A stretch of DNA of 64,000 nucleotides, taken from Pseudoalteromonas rubra (lineage in GTDB: Bacteria; Pseudomonadota; Gammaproteobacteria; Enterobacterales; Alteromonadaceae). This document shows positions 39,162 to 48,610 of this stretch, piece after piece; position 1 is the first letter of the stretch, and each line of letters begins with the position of its first letter. The stretch spans positions 62,001 to 126,000 of the forward strand of contig NZ_PNCI01000017.1 in NCBI RefSeq assembly GCF_005887095.1. The letters are read 5' to 3'. The translations under genes and the position numbers were made by a program. The notes beneath the pieces were generated by a model. It was not told the origin of the DNA. It saw nothing but the letters and a program-made list of their open reading frames with translations, and made no database searches.

Positions 39162-39778
39162 TGAAAATAAATTCACCTTTAGATGAAAATACTGCAACTA
39201 CTAGGAAGAAAATTAGAAAGGACATTAGAAAAATTCGTAATAGCCTTTCGATAGAACAACAGAAAGATGCAGAAGAAAAGCTAAATATTAATTTTATTCA
39301 ACATGTAAACTTACCCAAAGAGGCCCGGATCGGGATCTACTTAGAGAACGATGGAGAACTTAGAACTAACCTTTTAATTCAATCACTTTGGTCCAAAGGC
39401 GTGAAGCTTTACCTGCCTGTGATCCACCCCTTTAGCGGGGTCACTTTGCTGTTTCAGAAGTATGAAAAAAACTCACCCATGAGGCAGAATCGCTATGCTA
39501 TCTTAGAGCCAGAATTAAATTGTAGCCAAATTTGCCCACTGGCGCAGTTAGACTATTTACTGCTTCCTCTGGTGGCGTTTGACGACGCTGGCAATCGCCT
39601 CGGTATGGGGGGTGGCTACTATGATCGCACGCTGGCGCGTTATTATCGTGAAAACTGGCAACAACCAAAGCTAATTGGCCTGGCACATGACTGTCAGAAA
39701 GTCCCTGCACTGCCCACGGAGGCCTGGGACGTGCCTTTACCAACCATAATCACGCCGCAAAAATGCTATCAGTGGTAA
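39161..39778 (+). CDS. fau: 5-formyltetrahydrofolate cyclo-ligase
   Basis: This enzyme (YgfA, MTHFS) turns 5-formyl-THF into 5,10-methenyl-THF using ATP. The 205-residue protein has a Lys/Arg-rich N-terminus (RKKIRKDIRKIRNSLS), GIYLENDGELRTN and the signature LVAFDDAGNRLGMGGGYYDRTLARY. The first ~60 codons are noticeably more AT-rich than the neighbours. In enteric bacteria it lies next to the 6S RNA gene and near serA-rpiA; here rpiA and serA follow, but the 178-residue gene is upstream instead. Confidence 0.93.
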   Translation: MKINSPLDENTATTRKKIRKDIRKIRNSLSIEQQKDAEEKLNINFIQHVNLPKEARIGIYLENDGELRTNLLIQSLWSKGVKLYLPVIHPFSGVTLLFQKYEKNSPMRQNRYAILEPELNCSQICPLAQLDYLLLPLVAFDDAGNRLGMGGGYYDRTLARYYRENWQQPKLIGLAHDCQKVPALPTEAWDVPLPTIITPQKCYQW

Positions 39779-39924
39779 ACGCATTGATAATGTATTTTTC
39801 CCACCACTGATTCATCACATTAGTGCCAGATCATAAATTCTTCTATTAGAGGCATCTGGCATACTTTTCTGCGCTTTGGGCGTATAATTGCGAACCAATA
39901 ATTAACTAAAACAGTGATCGCGTT

Positions 39925-40578
39925 ATGACTCAAGATGAAATGAAAAAAGCAGCTGCCTGGGCGGCATTACAATATGTCGAAGCTGGTACAGTTGTTGGTG
40001 TGGGTACAGGTTCTACCGTAAACCACTTTATCGATGCATTAGGCAGTGTCAAAGATACTATTAAAGGGGCGGTTTCAAGCTCAGAAGCTTCCACAGAAAA
40101 GCTGAAGGCGCTGGGGATCGAGGTGTTTGAGCTCAATGACGTCTCTGAGCTGGACATCTATGTGGATGGTGCGGATGAAATCAATGCGCACAACCAGATG
40201 ATCAAAGGTGGTGGTGCAGCACTGACTCGCGAGAAGATTGTTGCAGCGGTTGCCAGACAGTTTATCTGTATCGTCGACAACACTAAGCATGTTGACGTAC
40301 TGGGCCAGTTCCCTTTACCGGTTGAAGTGATCCCAATGGCACGCAGCTATGTGGCGCGTGAGTTACTCAAGCTGGGAGGCGACCCTGTCTATCGCCAGGG
40401 CGTCGTGACGGACAATGGCAACGTGATTTTAGACGTGCATGGACTGTCCATCACTCAGGCAGCTGAACTGGAAGAAAAAATTAATCAAATCGTCGGTGTT
40501 GTCACCAATGGCTTGTTCGCTCAGCGCGGCGCCAACATCGTCATTACAGGTACCCCAGAGGGGCCACAAATTAAGTAA
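39925..40578 (+). CDS. rpiA: Ribose-5-phosphate isomerase A
   Basis: RpiA interconverts ribose 5-phosphate and ribulose 5-phosphate in the pentose phosphate pathway. The 217-residue protein has [45 protein letters not shown], and the C-terminal [17 protein letters not shown]. Length matches the family. A TATAAT-like -10 (about 39884) lies 40 bases upstream. serA follows after 12 bases. Confidence 0.96.
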   Translation: MTQDEMKKAAAWAALQYVEAGTVVGVGTGSTVNHFIDALGSVKDTIKGAVSSSEASTEKLKALGIEVFELNDVSELDIYVDGADEINAHNQMIKGGGAALTREKIVAAVARQFICIVDNTKHVDVLGQFPLPVEVIPMARSYVARELLKLGGDPVYRQGVVTDNGNVILDVHGLSITQAAELEEKINQIVGVVTNGLFAQRGANIVITGTPEGPQIK

Positions 40579-40590
40579 CAGGAATAAGTC

Positions 40591-41820
40591 ATGAGTAAGG
40601 TATCGTTGTCAAAGGACAAAATTCGCATTTTATTGTTGGAAGGCGTACACCAGAGCGCAGTTGAAACACTCAAACGCAACGGTTATAGCAATATCGAGTA
40701 CGTAAAGACATCGCTACCTGAAAGTGAACTGATTGAGCGGATCAAGAATGTCCACTTTGTTGGGATCCGCTCACGTACTCACCTGAGTGAAGCCGTACTG
40801 GAAGCTGCAGAAAAGCTGGTTGCTGTTGGCTGCTTCTGTATTGGCACCAATCAGGTTGACCTGGATGCGGCTAAAAAACGCGGTATTGCCGTATTTAATG
40901 CGCCATTTTCTAATACGCGCTCGGTGGCTGAGCTGGTACTCGGTGAGATCCTGCTACTATTGCGGGGCATTCCAAAACGCAACGCCATGGCACACCGTGG
41001 TGAATGGTTCAAATCAGCTATCGGCTCCTTTGAAGCGCGCGGTAAAACACTGGGGATCATAGGGTATGGTCACATAGGGACGCAGCTGGGGATCATGGCC
41101 GAAAACATCGGTATGAAGGTCGAATTTTACGACATCGAAGATAAACTCACCTTAGGTAACGCACAGCAGGTTCAGAGCTTAACTCAGCTCCTGCAGCGGG
41201 CTGATGTGGTGAGTTTACATGTGCCTGAAACGTCACAAACCAAAAACCTGATCGGTATGGCTGAGCTGGAAGTAATGAAGCAAGGTGCCATTCTGATCAA
41301 TGCATCACGTGGTACTGTCGTGGATATTGATGCACTGGCAGAAGCACTCAGTGCAGGAAAGCTGTCAGGTGCTGCCATTGACGTATTCCCTGTCGAGCCT
41401 AAGTCTAACGATGAAGAATTTGTCTCGCCGCTGCGCCAATTCGACAATGTGATTCTGACACCACACGTGGGAGGCTCCACTCAGGAAGCTCAGGAAAACA
41501 TTGGTATCGAAGTTGCCGGTAAACTGACCAAATACTCAGACAATGGCTCAACGGTTACGGCGGTGAACTTCCCTGAAGTATCTCTTCCTGAACTCTCTAA
41601 TCGCAGTCGTCTGTTGCACGTGCATGAGAACCGCCCTGGCGTGCTGACGCAAATTAACCAAGCGTTTGCACAACATGGTATCAACATCGCAGCCCAATAC
41701 CTGCAAACCGACGACAGCATCGGTTACGTGGTGATTGATGTAGACAGCGATCACTCTGAAGTTGCTTTAAAAGAGCTAAGCGCGGTTGAAGGCACCATTC
41801 GTGCCCGTATCCTGCACTAA
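40591..41820 (+). CDS. serA: D-3-phosphoglycerate dehydrogenase
   Basis: SerA starts serine synthesis by oxidising 3-phosphoglycerate. The 409-residue protein has the substrate domain with VGIRSRTHLSEAVL, the NAD-binding domain (GKTLGIIGYGHIGTQLG), the catalytic segment ILTPHVGGSTQEAQENIG, and a C-terminal ACT domain (about 338-409: NRPGVLTQINQAFAQHGINIAAQYLQT) for serine feedback inhibition. This is the E. coli type. AGGAA precedes the ATG, and it is cotranscribed with rpiA. Confidence 0.97.
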   Translation: MSKVSLSKDKIRILLLEGVHQSAVETLKRNGYSNIEYVKTSLPESELIERIKNVHFVGIRSRTHLSEAVLEAAEKLVAVGCFCIGTNQVDLDAAKKRGIAVFNAPFSNTRSVAELVLGEILLLLRGIPKRNAMAHRGEWFKSAIGSFEARGKTLGIIGYGHIGTQLGIMAENIGMKVEFYDIEDKLTLGNAQQVQSLTQLLQRADVVSLHVPETSQTKNLIGMAELEVMKQGAILINASRGTVVDIDALAEALSAGKLSGAAIDVFPVEPKSNDEEFVSPLRQFDNVILTPHVGGSTQEAQENIGIEVAGKLTKYSDNGSTVTAVNFPEVSLPELSNRSRLLHVHENRPGVLTQINQAFAQHGINIAAQYLQTDDSIGYVVIDVDSDHSEVALKELSAVEGTIRARILH

Positions 41821-41839
41821 CCACCCAGTTAACGAACAC

Positions 41840-41870
41840 AAAAAAGCCTGTCTAATGACAGGCTTTTTTA
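41840..41870 (+). terminator. Bidirectional terminator between serA and mdh
   Basis: AAAAAGCCTGTC and GACAGGCTTTTTT form a strong stem with A and T runs on both sides, suiting the convergent serA and mdh. Confidence 0.88.
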
Positions 41871-41909
41871 ATTTCATACACTGAGTAATATTGCTCAGCA
41901 AGCTGGCAA

Positions 41910-42842
41910 TTATGCCATGAAATCAACACCTTCTTTAATGTCTTTTTCAAGAGTCGCCAGCATGTCGTCTTTTGCTTGTTGCTCAAACGCGCTCAGCTCG
42001 CCGTATGGCAGTAGCTCTTCTACGCCGTTTTTACCAAGACGTACTGGTTGTGCGAAGAAAGTTGCATCGCCAGTGTTGCCTTCAACGTACGCATACTCAA
42101 CAACGTTTTCGCCTTGCAGGCCTTTAACCAGTGAGAAGCAGAAACGTGCTGCAGCTGCGCCCATAGACAGAGTTGCAGAGCCGCCACCCGCCTTAGCTTC
42201 AACAACTTCAGTACCGGCGTTCTGAATACGCTTGGTCAGTGCAGCGACTTCTTCATCAGAGAACTCAGCACCTTCAACCTGTGAAAGCAGAGGCAGAATA
42301 GTAGTACCTGAGTGACCACCAATCACTGGCACTTTCACGTCGCTTACGTTCAGGCCTTTCAGCTCAGCGATGAAAGTCTCTGCACGGATAACATCCAGTG
42401 TAGTCACACCGAATACGCGAGCCGGATCGTAAGTACCTGCTTTTTTGAATACTTCAGCAACGATTGGCACAGTGCCGTTAACTGGGTTAGTGATCACACC
42501 AACCAGGGCTTTAGGACAGTTCTTAACAATGCCTTCAGCCAGAGTCTTGATGATGCCAGCATTCACATTGAACAGATCAGCACGGTCCATGCCCGGCTTA
42601 CGTGGCATACCCGCAGGGATCAGAACGATGTCTGCATCAACCAGCGCTGCATCCAGGTCATCTTTACCAAAACCAGCAACTTTTACCGCTGTAGGGATGT
42701 GAGACAGATCAACCGCTACGCCAGGTACTACTGGCGCTACATCGTATAGCGCAAGCTCAGAACCAGCAGGCAAACCGTTTTTAAGCAAAAGAGACAATGC
42801 TTGACCGATACCGCCAGCGGCACCTAATACAGCAACTTTCAT
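41910..42842 (-). CDS. mdh: Malate dehydrogenase
   Basis: Mdh interconverts malate and oxaloacetate with NAD in the TCA cycle. The 310-residue protein has [17 protein letters not shown] (NAD site), the substrate-binding loop [45 protein letters not shown] and the catalytic His in [15 protein letters not shown]. It is the E. coli-type mitochondrial-like enzyme. It is divergent from argR, the usual order in Vibrio- and Shewanella-like bacteria. Confidence 0.97.
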   Translation of the reverse strand: MKVAVLGAAGGIGQALSLLLKNGLPAGSELALYDVAPVVPGVAVDLSHIPTAVKVAGFGKDDLDAALVDADIVLIPAGMPRKPGMDRADLFNVNAGIIKTLAEGIVKNCPKALVGVITNPVNGTVPIVAEVFKKAGTYDPARVFGVTTLDVIRAETFIAELKGLNVSDVKVPVIGGHSGTTILPLLSQVEGAEFSDEEVAALTKRIQNAGTEVVEAKAGGGSATLSMGAAAARFCFSLVKGLQGENVVEYAYVEGNTGDATFFAQPVRLGKNGVEELLPYGELSAFEQQAKDDMLATLEKDIKEGVDFMA

Positions 42843-43055
42843 TGGAATTCTCCATAATTTGAAGGTGGAATTAAATGTGCTGTAAAGATAATGAAAAGCG
42901 CCGCCAAAAACAAATTTATCCGCGCAATTTTCGTCTTTTTTTCGACTATAGTTGTAAAGTTCGCGACAAATACTGCTACTAATGGTTTACGCCTCACTGC
43001 AGGTTTCACATACAGGAAATCCTCCCCGCTTGAAGAAACTTCTTGTGCATAAATT

Positions 43056-43084
43056 TGGGTAACAGAGTGGTTTTGTGTAAAATC
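43056..43084 (+). promoter_or_regulatory. Predicted sigma-70 promoter of argR
   Basis: TTGGGT (43056-43061) and TAAAAT (43079-43084) are separated by exactly 17 bases, and lie 31 bases before the argR ATG. Predicted from sequence only. Confidence 0.5.
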
Positions 43085-43115
43085 CTAGCAATTGAGTCAC
43101 AAAGAAGTACAGAGT

Positions 43116-43583
43116 ATGCAGCCGCAGGAAAAACAAGAAGCCCTCGTCAAAGCCTTTAAGGCCCTGTTAAAAGAAGAAAATTTTGGTTCTCAAGGTGAAA
43201 TAGTCGATGCCCTAAAAGAGCAGGGGTTCGATAACATCAGCCAGAGCAAAGTCTCTCGTATGCTGAGCAAGTTCGGAGCCGTCCGGACCCGCAATGCCAA
43301 ACAGGAAATGGTGTATTGTTTACCGGCAGAAATGGGCGTGCCCACAGCCAAAAGCCCACTGCGTCAGCTGGTGATTGACATAGTGCACAACGAAATGATG
43401 ATCATTATTCGTACCAGCCCGGGTGCCGCTCAGTTAATTGCCCGACTACTGGACTCTTTAGGCTCTGCGGATGGCGTGCTCGGGACTATTGCAGGTGACG
43501 ATACCATCTTTATTGCCCCCGCCAAGGTCTCTGAGATTGATGAGACTCTGGAGCGAGTGAAAACCCTGTTTGATAATGTCTGA
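43116..43583 (+). CDS. argR: Arginine repressor
   Basis: ArgR represses arginine biosynthesis genes as a hexamer when arginine is bound. From the ATG at 43116 it has 155 residues: a winged-helix DNA-binding domain ([45 protein letters not shown] compressed here to its ends, with the recognition stretch SQSKVSRML), and a C-terminal domain with [17 protein letters not shown] and [17 protein letters not shown] eight codons upstream is a poor alternative. Confidence 0.96.
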   Translation: MQPQEKQEALVKAFKALLKEENFGSQGEIVDALKEQGFDNISQSKVSRMLSKFGAVRTRNAKQEMVYCLPAEMGVPTAKSPLRQLVIDIVHNEMMIIIRTSPGAAQLIARLLDSLGSADGVLGTIAGDDTIFIAPAKVSEIDETLERVKTLFDNV

Positions 43584-43592
43584 TAGCGGTGA

Positions 43593-44504
43593 CTACTGCG
43601 CCATTTGCTTTAGAAAATTTAGCGATGGCGCAAAAAACGCCGCCCCCATATCCCCTTGAGAGTAGTCCAGCAGAGGATCGTAATCACCGTCACCACACAA
43701 CCCAAACCGGCTATGCAGCAGTTGTTCAAATGCATTGCCTTTCGCTGCACAACTGAGCCACAGGCTGCCTTGTTCATAAACATCCCCATACGGCATGCTC
43801 TGATTGAGCAACAAAGGCTTGCCTTCGCTGTCTTTTATCTCGTTGAGCCGGGCATGATTGTAGGGGGGCGCGTCTTCAATTAACTCATTGTCCAGCCGGG
43901 TACGCCCCATTAACTGTTCCTGATCCGCTAAGGGCAATGCCTGCCAGCGTGCCAAATCAAACTGAGTACGCTGTACGTGGATGTAACTCCCCTGATCATC
44001 CAGGCCATCCGGATTACTCACCAGCGCAACCTGGCGTTTGAAGCGCCCATGAGGGATATCGGCACCATAGACAAAGCCATTAAAGTCGCGGCCATCAAGA
44101 AATCGAAACGCGCGTACCTGGGCAACCAGTTCAACACTGCCCGCCAGCATGTGCAGTACACTTTGCGCAAACAGGTGATTAACGTCTTCTCTGTCTGAGC
44201 GGATCACATAGAGCAGATCGAACGGCTGGCTGTGGCACAAGTGCTCACTGCTTTTAATCAGGGGAAAACTCTTTAGCTGGGGAGGGATAAACTCGGGATA
44301 GATGTGGGGCCAGTATTGTGCGCCAATGGCCACAAAACTGCTCAGCATGGCCTCAGAAAAACGATCGCTGAGTTCATCCTGTAACCTGCCAGCCTGACTG
44401 AGCGCCGAGCGCACAGCTTCGTCCTGGCCATCCAGTACGTTAAAAAATAAGTGCAAACCATGCAGATTTGCCTCGGCACATACCCCTGATTGTGCTTGCG
44501 CCAT
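43593..44504 (-). CDS. DyP-type (YfeX-like) haem peroxidase
   Basis: This 303-residue protein has the dye-decolourising peroxidase hallmarks: the distal Asp in FRFLDGRDFNGFV, GSYIHVQRTQFDLARW, GRTRLDNELIEDAPPYNHARL with the proximal His, and a late LLHSRFG segment. There is no signal peptide, so it is cytoplasmic, as with YfeX. Start ATG 44504 rather than the GTG one codon earlier. It follows the ferric iron transporter genes on the same strand with a 142-base gap and could be part of that unit. Confidence 0.88.
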   Translation of the reverse strand: MAQAQSGVCAEANLHGLHLFFNVLDGQDEAVRSALSQAGRLQDELSDRFSEAMLSSFVAIGAQYWPHIYPEFIPPQLKSFPLIKSSEHLCHSQPFDLLYVIRSDREDVNHLFAQSVLHMLAGSVELVAQVRAFRFLDGRDFNGFVYGADIPHGRFKRQVALVSNPDGLDDQGSYIHVQRTQFDLARWQALPLADQEQLMGRTRLDNELIEDAPPYNHARLNEIKDSEGKPLLLNQSMPYGDVYEQGSLWLSCAAKGNAFEQLLHSRFGLCGDGDYDPLLDYSQGDMGAAFFAPSLNFLKQMAQ

Positions 44505-44646
44505 CACCCCTTCCTATCATCAAATCAACGCGCCATACTAAACCTGGATGGTGCGGTTGTACCCGTCTCTTTTGGGCATCACCACGCGCGCCCGGTCATC
44601 GCCCTTCCCTAATTTGCTATTAGGTAATGTAACGAATTGTTATGCC

Positions 44647-45678
44647 TTAAGAAAAGAAGTTTATCGCATGGGGCTTAATTTTCAAACTCACAGGCCGAGA
44701 GAGATCCAGTGGTTTATCTGACGGCATCGCTACTTCTAACTTCTGACCTTCCAGCTCAATGGCATACAAATACTCAGTCCCGACAAAGCGATGTTGCGTC
44801 ACTTCAACCTGGCCCTGCTCTGCATTAAACAGTTCTATATGGCTGGGTCTGAGATATATTTTACCCTCTCGTAGCGGGCTTTGAATATCAATCAAAGATT
44901 CCACAGATCCAAATGCCGTTTCAACCTGAGCACCGTTGTGGCGCTGTGCCGTCACGTAGGCACCTTGCCCCAAAAATTCCGCCACCTGGCGACTGCTTGG
45001 ATGCTGAAACAGCTCTTTGGGTGTACCTAGTTGGGCAATTTGCCCCTGATGCATAATGGCGAGCCGATCTGCAAAAGCAAAGGCCTCATCTTTGGAGTGA
45101 CTGACAAAAATCGCCGATACCTGCTGATCTTTAATAATATCACGAATATCTTTGATCAGCTGAAAGCGCACCTGCGCATCGATGTTTGAAAACGGCTCGT
45201 CCAGCAACAACAAGTTGGGATGGTATGCAAGGGCTCTGGCAATGGCTACCCGCTGCTGCTGGCCACCAGATAACTCGTGGGGGAAGCGTTTCGCATAGCC
45301 TTCCAGATGCACCAGTTCCAACATTTGTGCCACACGACTGTGCTTTTCGGACTTGCTCAGTTTATTGAGACCAAAGGCGATATTCTGCTCAACAGTCAGG
45401 TGCGGAAACAGTGCATAATCCTGAAACATCATACCGATGTTGCGATGCTGAGGCGCCACAAAATGTCGCTCGCTGCTGACGCTTTTGCCATTGATGCGGA
45501 TCTCACCTTGCTGGGGATGCAATAACCCGGCAATGGCCTTTAAGGTTGTCGTTTTACCACAGCCACTGGCACCGAGCAGGCAAACTATTTCATTTTCAGC
45601 CACCGTTAAATCGAGCTGCTGGATCACTGGGTGACCATCATAATGATAGTGTAACGATTGGATTTCTAAGCTTGGCAT
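44647..45678 (-). CDS. fbpC: Ferric iron ABC transporter ATP-binding protein
   Basis: This is the ATPase of an FbpABC/AfuABC-type ferric iron importer. The 343-residue protein has Walker A GASGCGKTT, the signature LSGGQQQR, Walker B LLLLDEPFSN, and a C-terminal TOBE-like domain (about 245-343). The start overlaps the fbpB stop (TAATG). The MalK-like family also includes polyamine and phosphonate ATPases; the binding protein upstream indicates iron. Confidence 0.9.
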   Translation of the reverse strand: MPSLEIQSLHYHYDGHPVIQQLDLTVAENEIVCLLGASGCGKTTTLKAIAGLLHPQQGEIRINGKSVSSERHFVAPQHRNIGMMFQDYALFPHLTVEQNIAFGLNKLSKSEKHSRVAQMLELVHLEGYAKRFPHELSGGQQQRVAIARALAYHPNLLLLDEPFSNIDAQVRFQLIKDIRDIIKDQQVSAIFVSHSKDEAFAFADRLAIMHQGQIAQLGTPKELFQHPSSRQVAEFLGQGAYVTAQRHNGAQVETAFGSVESLIDIQSPLREGKIYLRPSHIELFNAEQGQVEVTQHRFVGTEYLYAIELEGQKLEVAMPSDKPLDLSRPVSLKIKPHAINFFS

Positions 45679-47309
45679 TAGTTGTGTTGTTCCATTGAGC
45701 GATTAACCCAGTATAAGGGGATCAGTCCAACCAGGACGATAAACAAAGCAGAGATAGAGGCCAGTTCAAGTTGCTCATCACTGACATACTGATAAACATG
45801 GGTGGCCAGGGTTTCAAAATTAAAGGGTCTTAACAGCAGTGCCGCTGGCAGCTCTTTCATACATTCAATGAACACCAATAAACCGGCGGTCAGCAACCCG
45901 CGTTTAAGCAAGGGCATATGAACCCGGGTCAGGGTCTGAAAGCGCCCTTTTCCGAGTGATAAGCTGGCCATATCAATACTCGGGCTGATACGCACAAAAC
46001 TCGATTCCACAGCACCGTGGGCAATCGCATAAAACCGCACCACATAGGCAAAAACCATGGCGAACAAAGTACCACTCAGTAACAGACCTGGCTCAACACC
46101 TGTGCCATCGAGCCACTCGTTTAGTTTGGTATCCATTAAAGTGAGCGGCAACAACACCGCAATTGCCAAAACTGTCCCAGGTAATGCATATCCGGTACTG
46201 GCAAAGCGGCCAGGCAACGGGGACAGTTTACCCGGTTCAATACGCTGATAATACACCACCAATAAGCTGATCATCATAGCGATAACACTCACGTATAAAC
46301 TGATCTTCAGACTCTGCAGCGCATAGTTAAAAAACTCCGCATTCCAGGCCTGATCAAAATAATGCCACGCGTAATTGAGGAGTATTCCAACCGGTACAAA
46401 AAATGCCACACCGAGGATCAGCATACAGAAGCCCCAGGCCAGCCACCCCTGATAACCCGTTAACTCGTAGAGATAGGTGTCATTAACCCCGGACTGGCGT
46501 TCATGTACCACTTGTGTTTTGCGACTCATTCGCTCAAGTAACAGCGCAACAAATAAAAACAGCAGCATGATACCCGAGATCTTGGCTGCGGCAGTCAGCG
46601 AGTAATATCCCAGCCAGGTGTCGTACACAGCCGTCGTCAGGGTGCTTACCGCAAAATAATGCACAGTGGCAAAATCGGCCATGGTTTCCATGCTGATCAG
46701 CGCCAATGCGGCAACAATTGCACCGCGAGACAAAGGCAAACTGACTTTAAAGAAACTCTGCGCCGGGCTCATGCCCATCAACTGACTGGCCTGCACCAGC
46801 TTGAAAGACTGCTCTCGCAAAGCAGTTTTGAAGATCAAATATAAATAAGGATAGAGCACCAGGGCTATCATGACTATGGCGCCCGGCAAAGTACGCAGGT
46901 CAAAAAACCAGTAATCATCTGGCCCCTGCCAGTCAAATTGCTGTCGTAACCAGATCTGTACCGGCCCGGCATAATCGAGTAAATCAGTATAAACGTAAGC
47001 GATGATATAGGCAGGCAGAGCAAGGGGTAACATCAATGCCCATTCAAATATCCGCTTGCCGGGAAACTGACAATAGGCTGTTAACCACCCCAGCGGCAGG
47101 GCAATGAGTGAGCTGAGCGTCACTACACCAGCAATCAGCACTATGGTGTTACGGGTATAGTCCCATAACACGCTTTGCCATAAATGGCTGAATACTTCCG
47201 ATTCACCTTGCAGTGCTTCGAAAATCAGAAATGCCAGCGGGATTGACAGGGCTATGCCTATCAACCACGCCACGCACTGCCACGAGGACAGACTTTGTTT
47301 TAATTGCAT
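45678..47309 (-). CDS. fbpB: Ferric iron ABC transporter permease
   Basis: The 543-residue permease has about twelve membrane helices arranged as two repeats of the binding-protein-dependent permease domain, as in FbpB/FutB. EAA-loop-like segments appear in both halves: ASQLMGMSPAQSFFKVSLPLSRGAI and SLGKGRFQTLTRVHMPLLKRGLL. It starts directly after the fbpA stop. One fused permease instead of two proteins is normal for the ferric iron family. Confidence 0.92.
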   Translation of the reverse strand: MQLKQSLSSWQCVAWLIGIALSIPLAFLIFEALQGESEVFSHLWQSVLWDYTRNTIVLIAGVVTLSSLIALPLGWLTAYCQFPGKRIFEWALMLPLALPAYIIAYVYTDLLDYAGPVQIWLRQQFDWQGPDDYWFFDLRTLPGAIVMIALVLYPYLYLIFKTALREQSFKLVQASQLMGMSPAQSFFKVSLPLSRGAIVAALALISMETMADFATVHYFAVSTLTTAVYDTWLGYYSLTAAAKISGIMLLFLFVALLLERMSRKTQVVHERQSGVNDTYLYELTGYQGWLAWGFCMLILGVAFFVPVGILLNYAWHYFDQAWNAEFFNYALQSLKISLYVSVIAMMISLLVVYYQRIEPGKLSPLPGRFASTGYALPGTVLAIAVLLPLTLMDTKLNEWLDGTGVEPGLLLSGTLFAMVFAYVVRFYAIAHGAVESSFVRISPSIDMASLSLGKGRFQTLTRVHMPLLKRGLLTAGLLVFIECMKELPAALLLRPFNFETLATHVYQYVSDEQLELASISALFIVLVGLIPLYWVNRSMEQHN

Positions 47310-48314
47310 TTACAGGTCAAATTTTACCTCATCGATGAGCTTAAGCGCCATCGGACGGTATTTACTGATCTCGGACAAAGGTAAGCTGTCTTCCTTAAAG
47401 GTGCCCCAGGATGCCACTAGTTTCGACAATTCGACGCCCGGTTTAACCGGATATTCCATATTCATCGAGGCGTACATGTTCTGGGCTTTATTGTCGGTCA
47501 TAAACTCGATCAGTTTCAAGGCATTTTCTTTGTTTTTCGAGTACTTGGTCATTACTACACCCGAAACATTCAGGTGCGAGCCACGGTCGGCCTGATTTGG
47601 GAAATTAATATAAACCGCATCGGCCCAGGCTTTTTGCTTACTGTCTTCCAGCATTTTACCAAAGTAGTAGCTGTTACCCAGCGCCAGGTCACACAGGCCT
47701 TCTTTGACGGCTTTCACTTGCGCACGGTCGTTACCCTGTGGTTTACGTGCCAGATTCGCCTTCACCCCTTGCAGCCAGGTTTTGGTTTCAGCCTCACCAT
47801 GGTGTGCGATCATAGACGCAACCAGCCCCAGATTGTAGGGGTGTTTACCTGAACGCGTACAAATTTTGCCTTTATATTTAGGGTTTGCAAGCTCCTCATA
47901 GCTCAGGCTGGTTAGCTTGCCTGATCTGTCTTTTGAGGAATAAACATTACGTACACGCTTGGTCAGTGCGACCCAGTGACCATCCGGATCCCGAAAGCTA
48001 GCTGGAATATTTTTGTCGACCGTTTCACTTTCTATCGGGTTCGTCAGTCCAAGCTCCTCAAGCTGGATCATCGCACTGAAGTTCGATGTCAGGACAAGAT
48101 CGGCACGACCATGCTTTCCTTCTCGTTTGACTCGCTCAATCAGGCCTTTTTTCGCAAACACCACATTGGTTTTAATACCAGTCTGCTTAGTAAAATCATC
48201 CAGAATCGGCTGGATCAGGAAAGGTTGGCGATAGGAATAGATATTTACCTCATCTGCAGCGACAGCAGATAAACTAGTAACAGCAGCAAGCAGAGTTACG
48301 ATTGCACTTTTCAT
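47310..48314 (-). CDS. fbpA: Ferric iron ABC transporter substrate-binding protein
   Basis: This periplasmic protein binds Fe3+ for import. The 334-residue protein from ATG 48314 has a signal peptide (KSAIVTLLAAVTSLSAVAA) and an FbpA/FutA/IdiA-like body beginning EVNIYSYRQPFLIQPILDDF, with YEELANPKYKGKICTRS and ALGNSYYFGKML containing the Tyr pair typical of iron coordination. GGAGCT precedes the ATG. A Fur-box-like sequence lies immediately upstream, so iron repression is likely. Confidence 0.92.
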   Translation of the reverse strand: MKSAIVTLLAAVTSLSAVAADEVNIYSYRQPFLIQPILDDFTKQTGIKTNVVFAKKGLIERVKREGKHGRADLVLTSNFSAMIQLEELGLTNPIESETVDKNIPASFRDPDGHWVALTKRVRNVYSSKDRSGKLTSLSYEELANPKYKGKICTRSGKHPYNLGLVASMIAHHGEAETKTWLQGVKANLARKPQGNDRAQVKAVKEGLCDLALGNSYYFGKMLEDSKQKAWADAVYINFPNQADRGSHLNVSGVVMTKYSKNKENALKLIEFMTDNKAQNMYASMNMEYPVKPGVELSKLVASWGTFKEDSLPLSEISKYRPMALKLIDEVKFDL

Positions 48315-48327
48315 AGGAGCTCCAAAT

Positions 48328-48346
48328 AAAAACAATTACTATTCTC
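48328..48346 (-). promoter_or_regulatory. Fur-box-like site upstream of fbpA
   Basis: The minus strand GAGAATAGTAATTGTTTTT matches the 19-base Fur consensus at about 12 positions, including the GA-AAT and TAAT parts. It is 14 bases upstream of the fbpA start codon. Confidence 0.45.
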
Positions 48347-48434
48347 AGGATATGGTAACCCGAAACCAGGCAAAATACAGCCGATAGTTCGGCATATTGC
48401 AATTTTATTAAATAGCGACATACGGACGTTTATG

Positions 48435-48452
48435 TGTAAGACATCTCTCACT
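48435..48452 (+). promoter_or_regulatory. GacA/UvrY-type upstream activating sequence
   Basis: TGTAAG-ACATCT-CTCACT resembles the palindromic GacA/UvrY/VarA box TGTAAG-N6-CTTACA: the left half is exact and the right half has two mismatches. It lies about 170 bases before the predicted start of the CsrB-like RNA, comparable to known distances of such boxes from csrB or rsmZ promoters. Confidence 0.55.
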
Positions 48453-48598
48453 AAGCTTGTCGCTATCTATGAAGATAACGCTGACTTTATCAACAAAATA
48501 CAAAAAGGTCTTTGTTAGATAACAAGTTTTTTTGTAACCAAGTTAATTACCCGAATTTCAAAGCGTTTTTTTGTGGTGTTATCTCACCCAGAGTCTCA

Positions 48599-48604
48599 TA
48601 TACT
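48599..48604 (+). promoter_or_regulatory. Predicted -10 box of the CsrB-like RNA
   Basis: TATACT is followed 7 bases later by the probable start region near 48611. No good -35 is present at 16-18 bases, which fits a promoter needing an activator. Confidence 0.45.
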
Positions 48605-48610
48605 TTAGTC

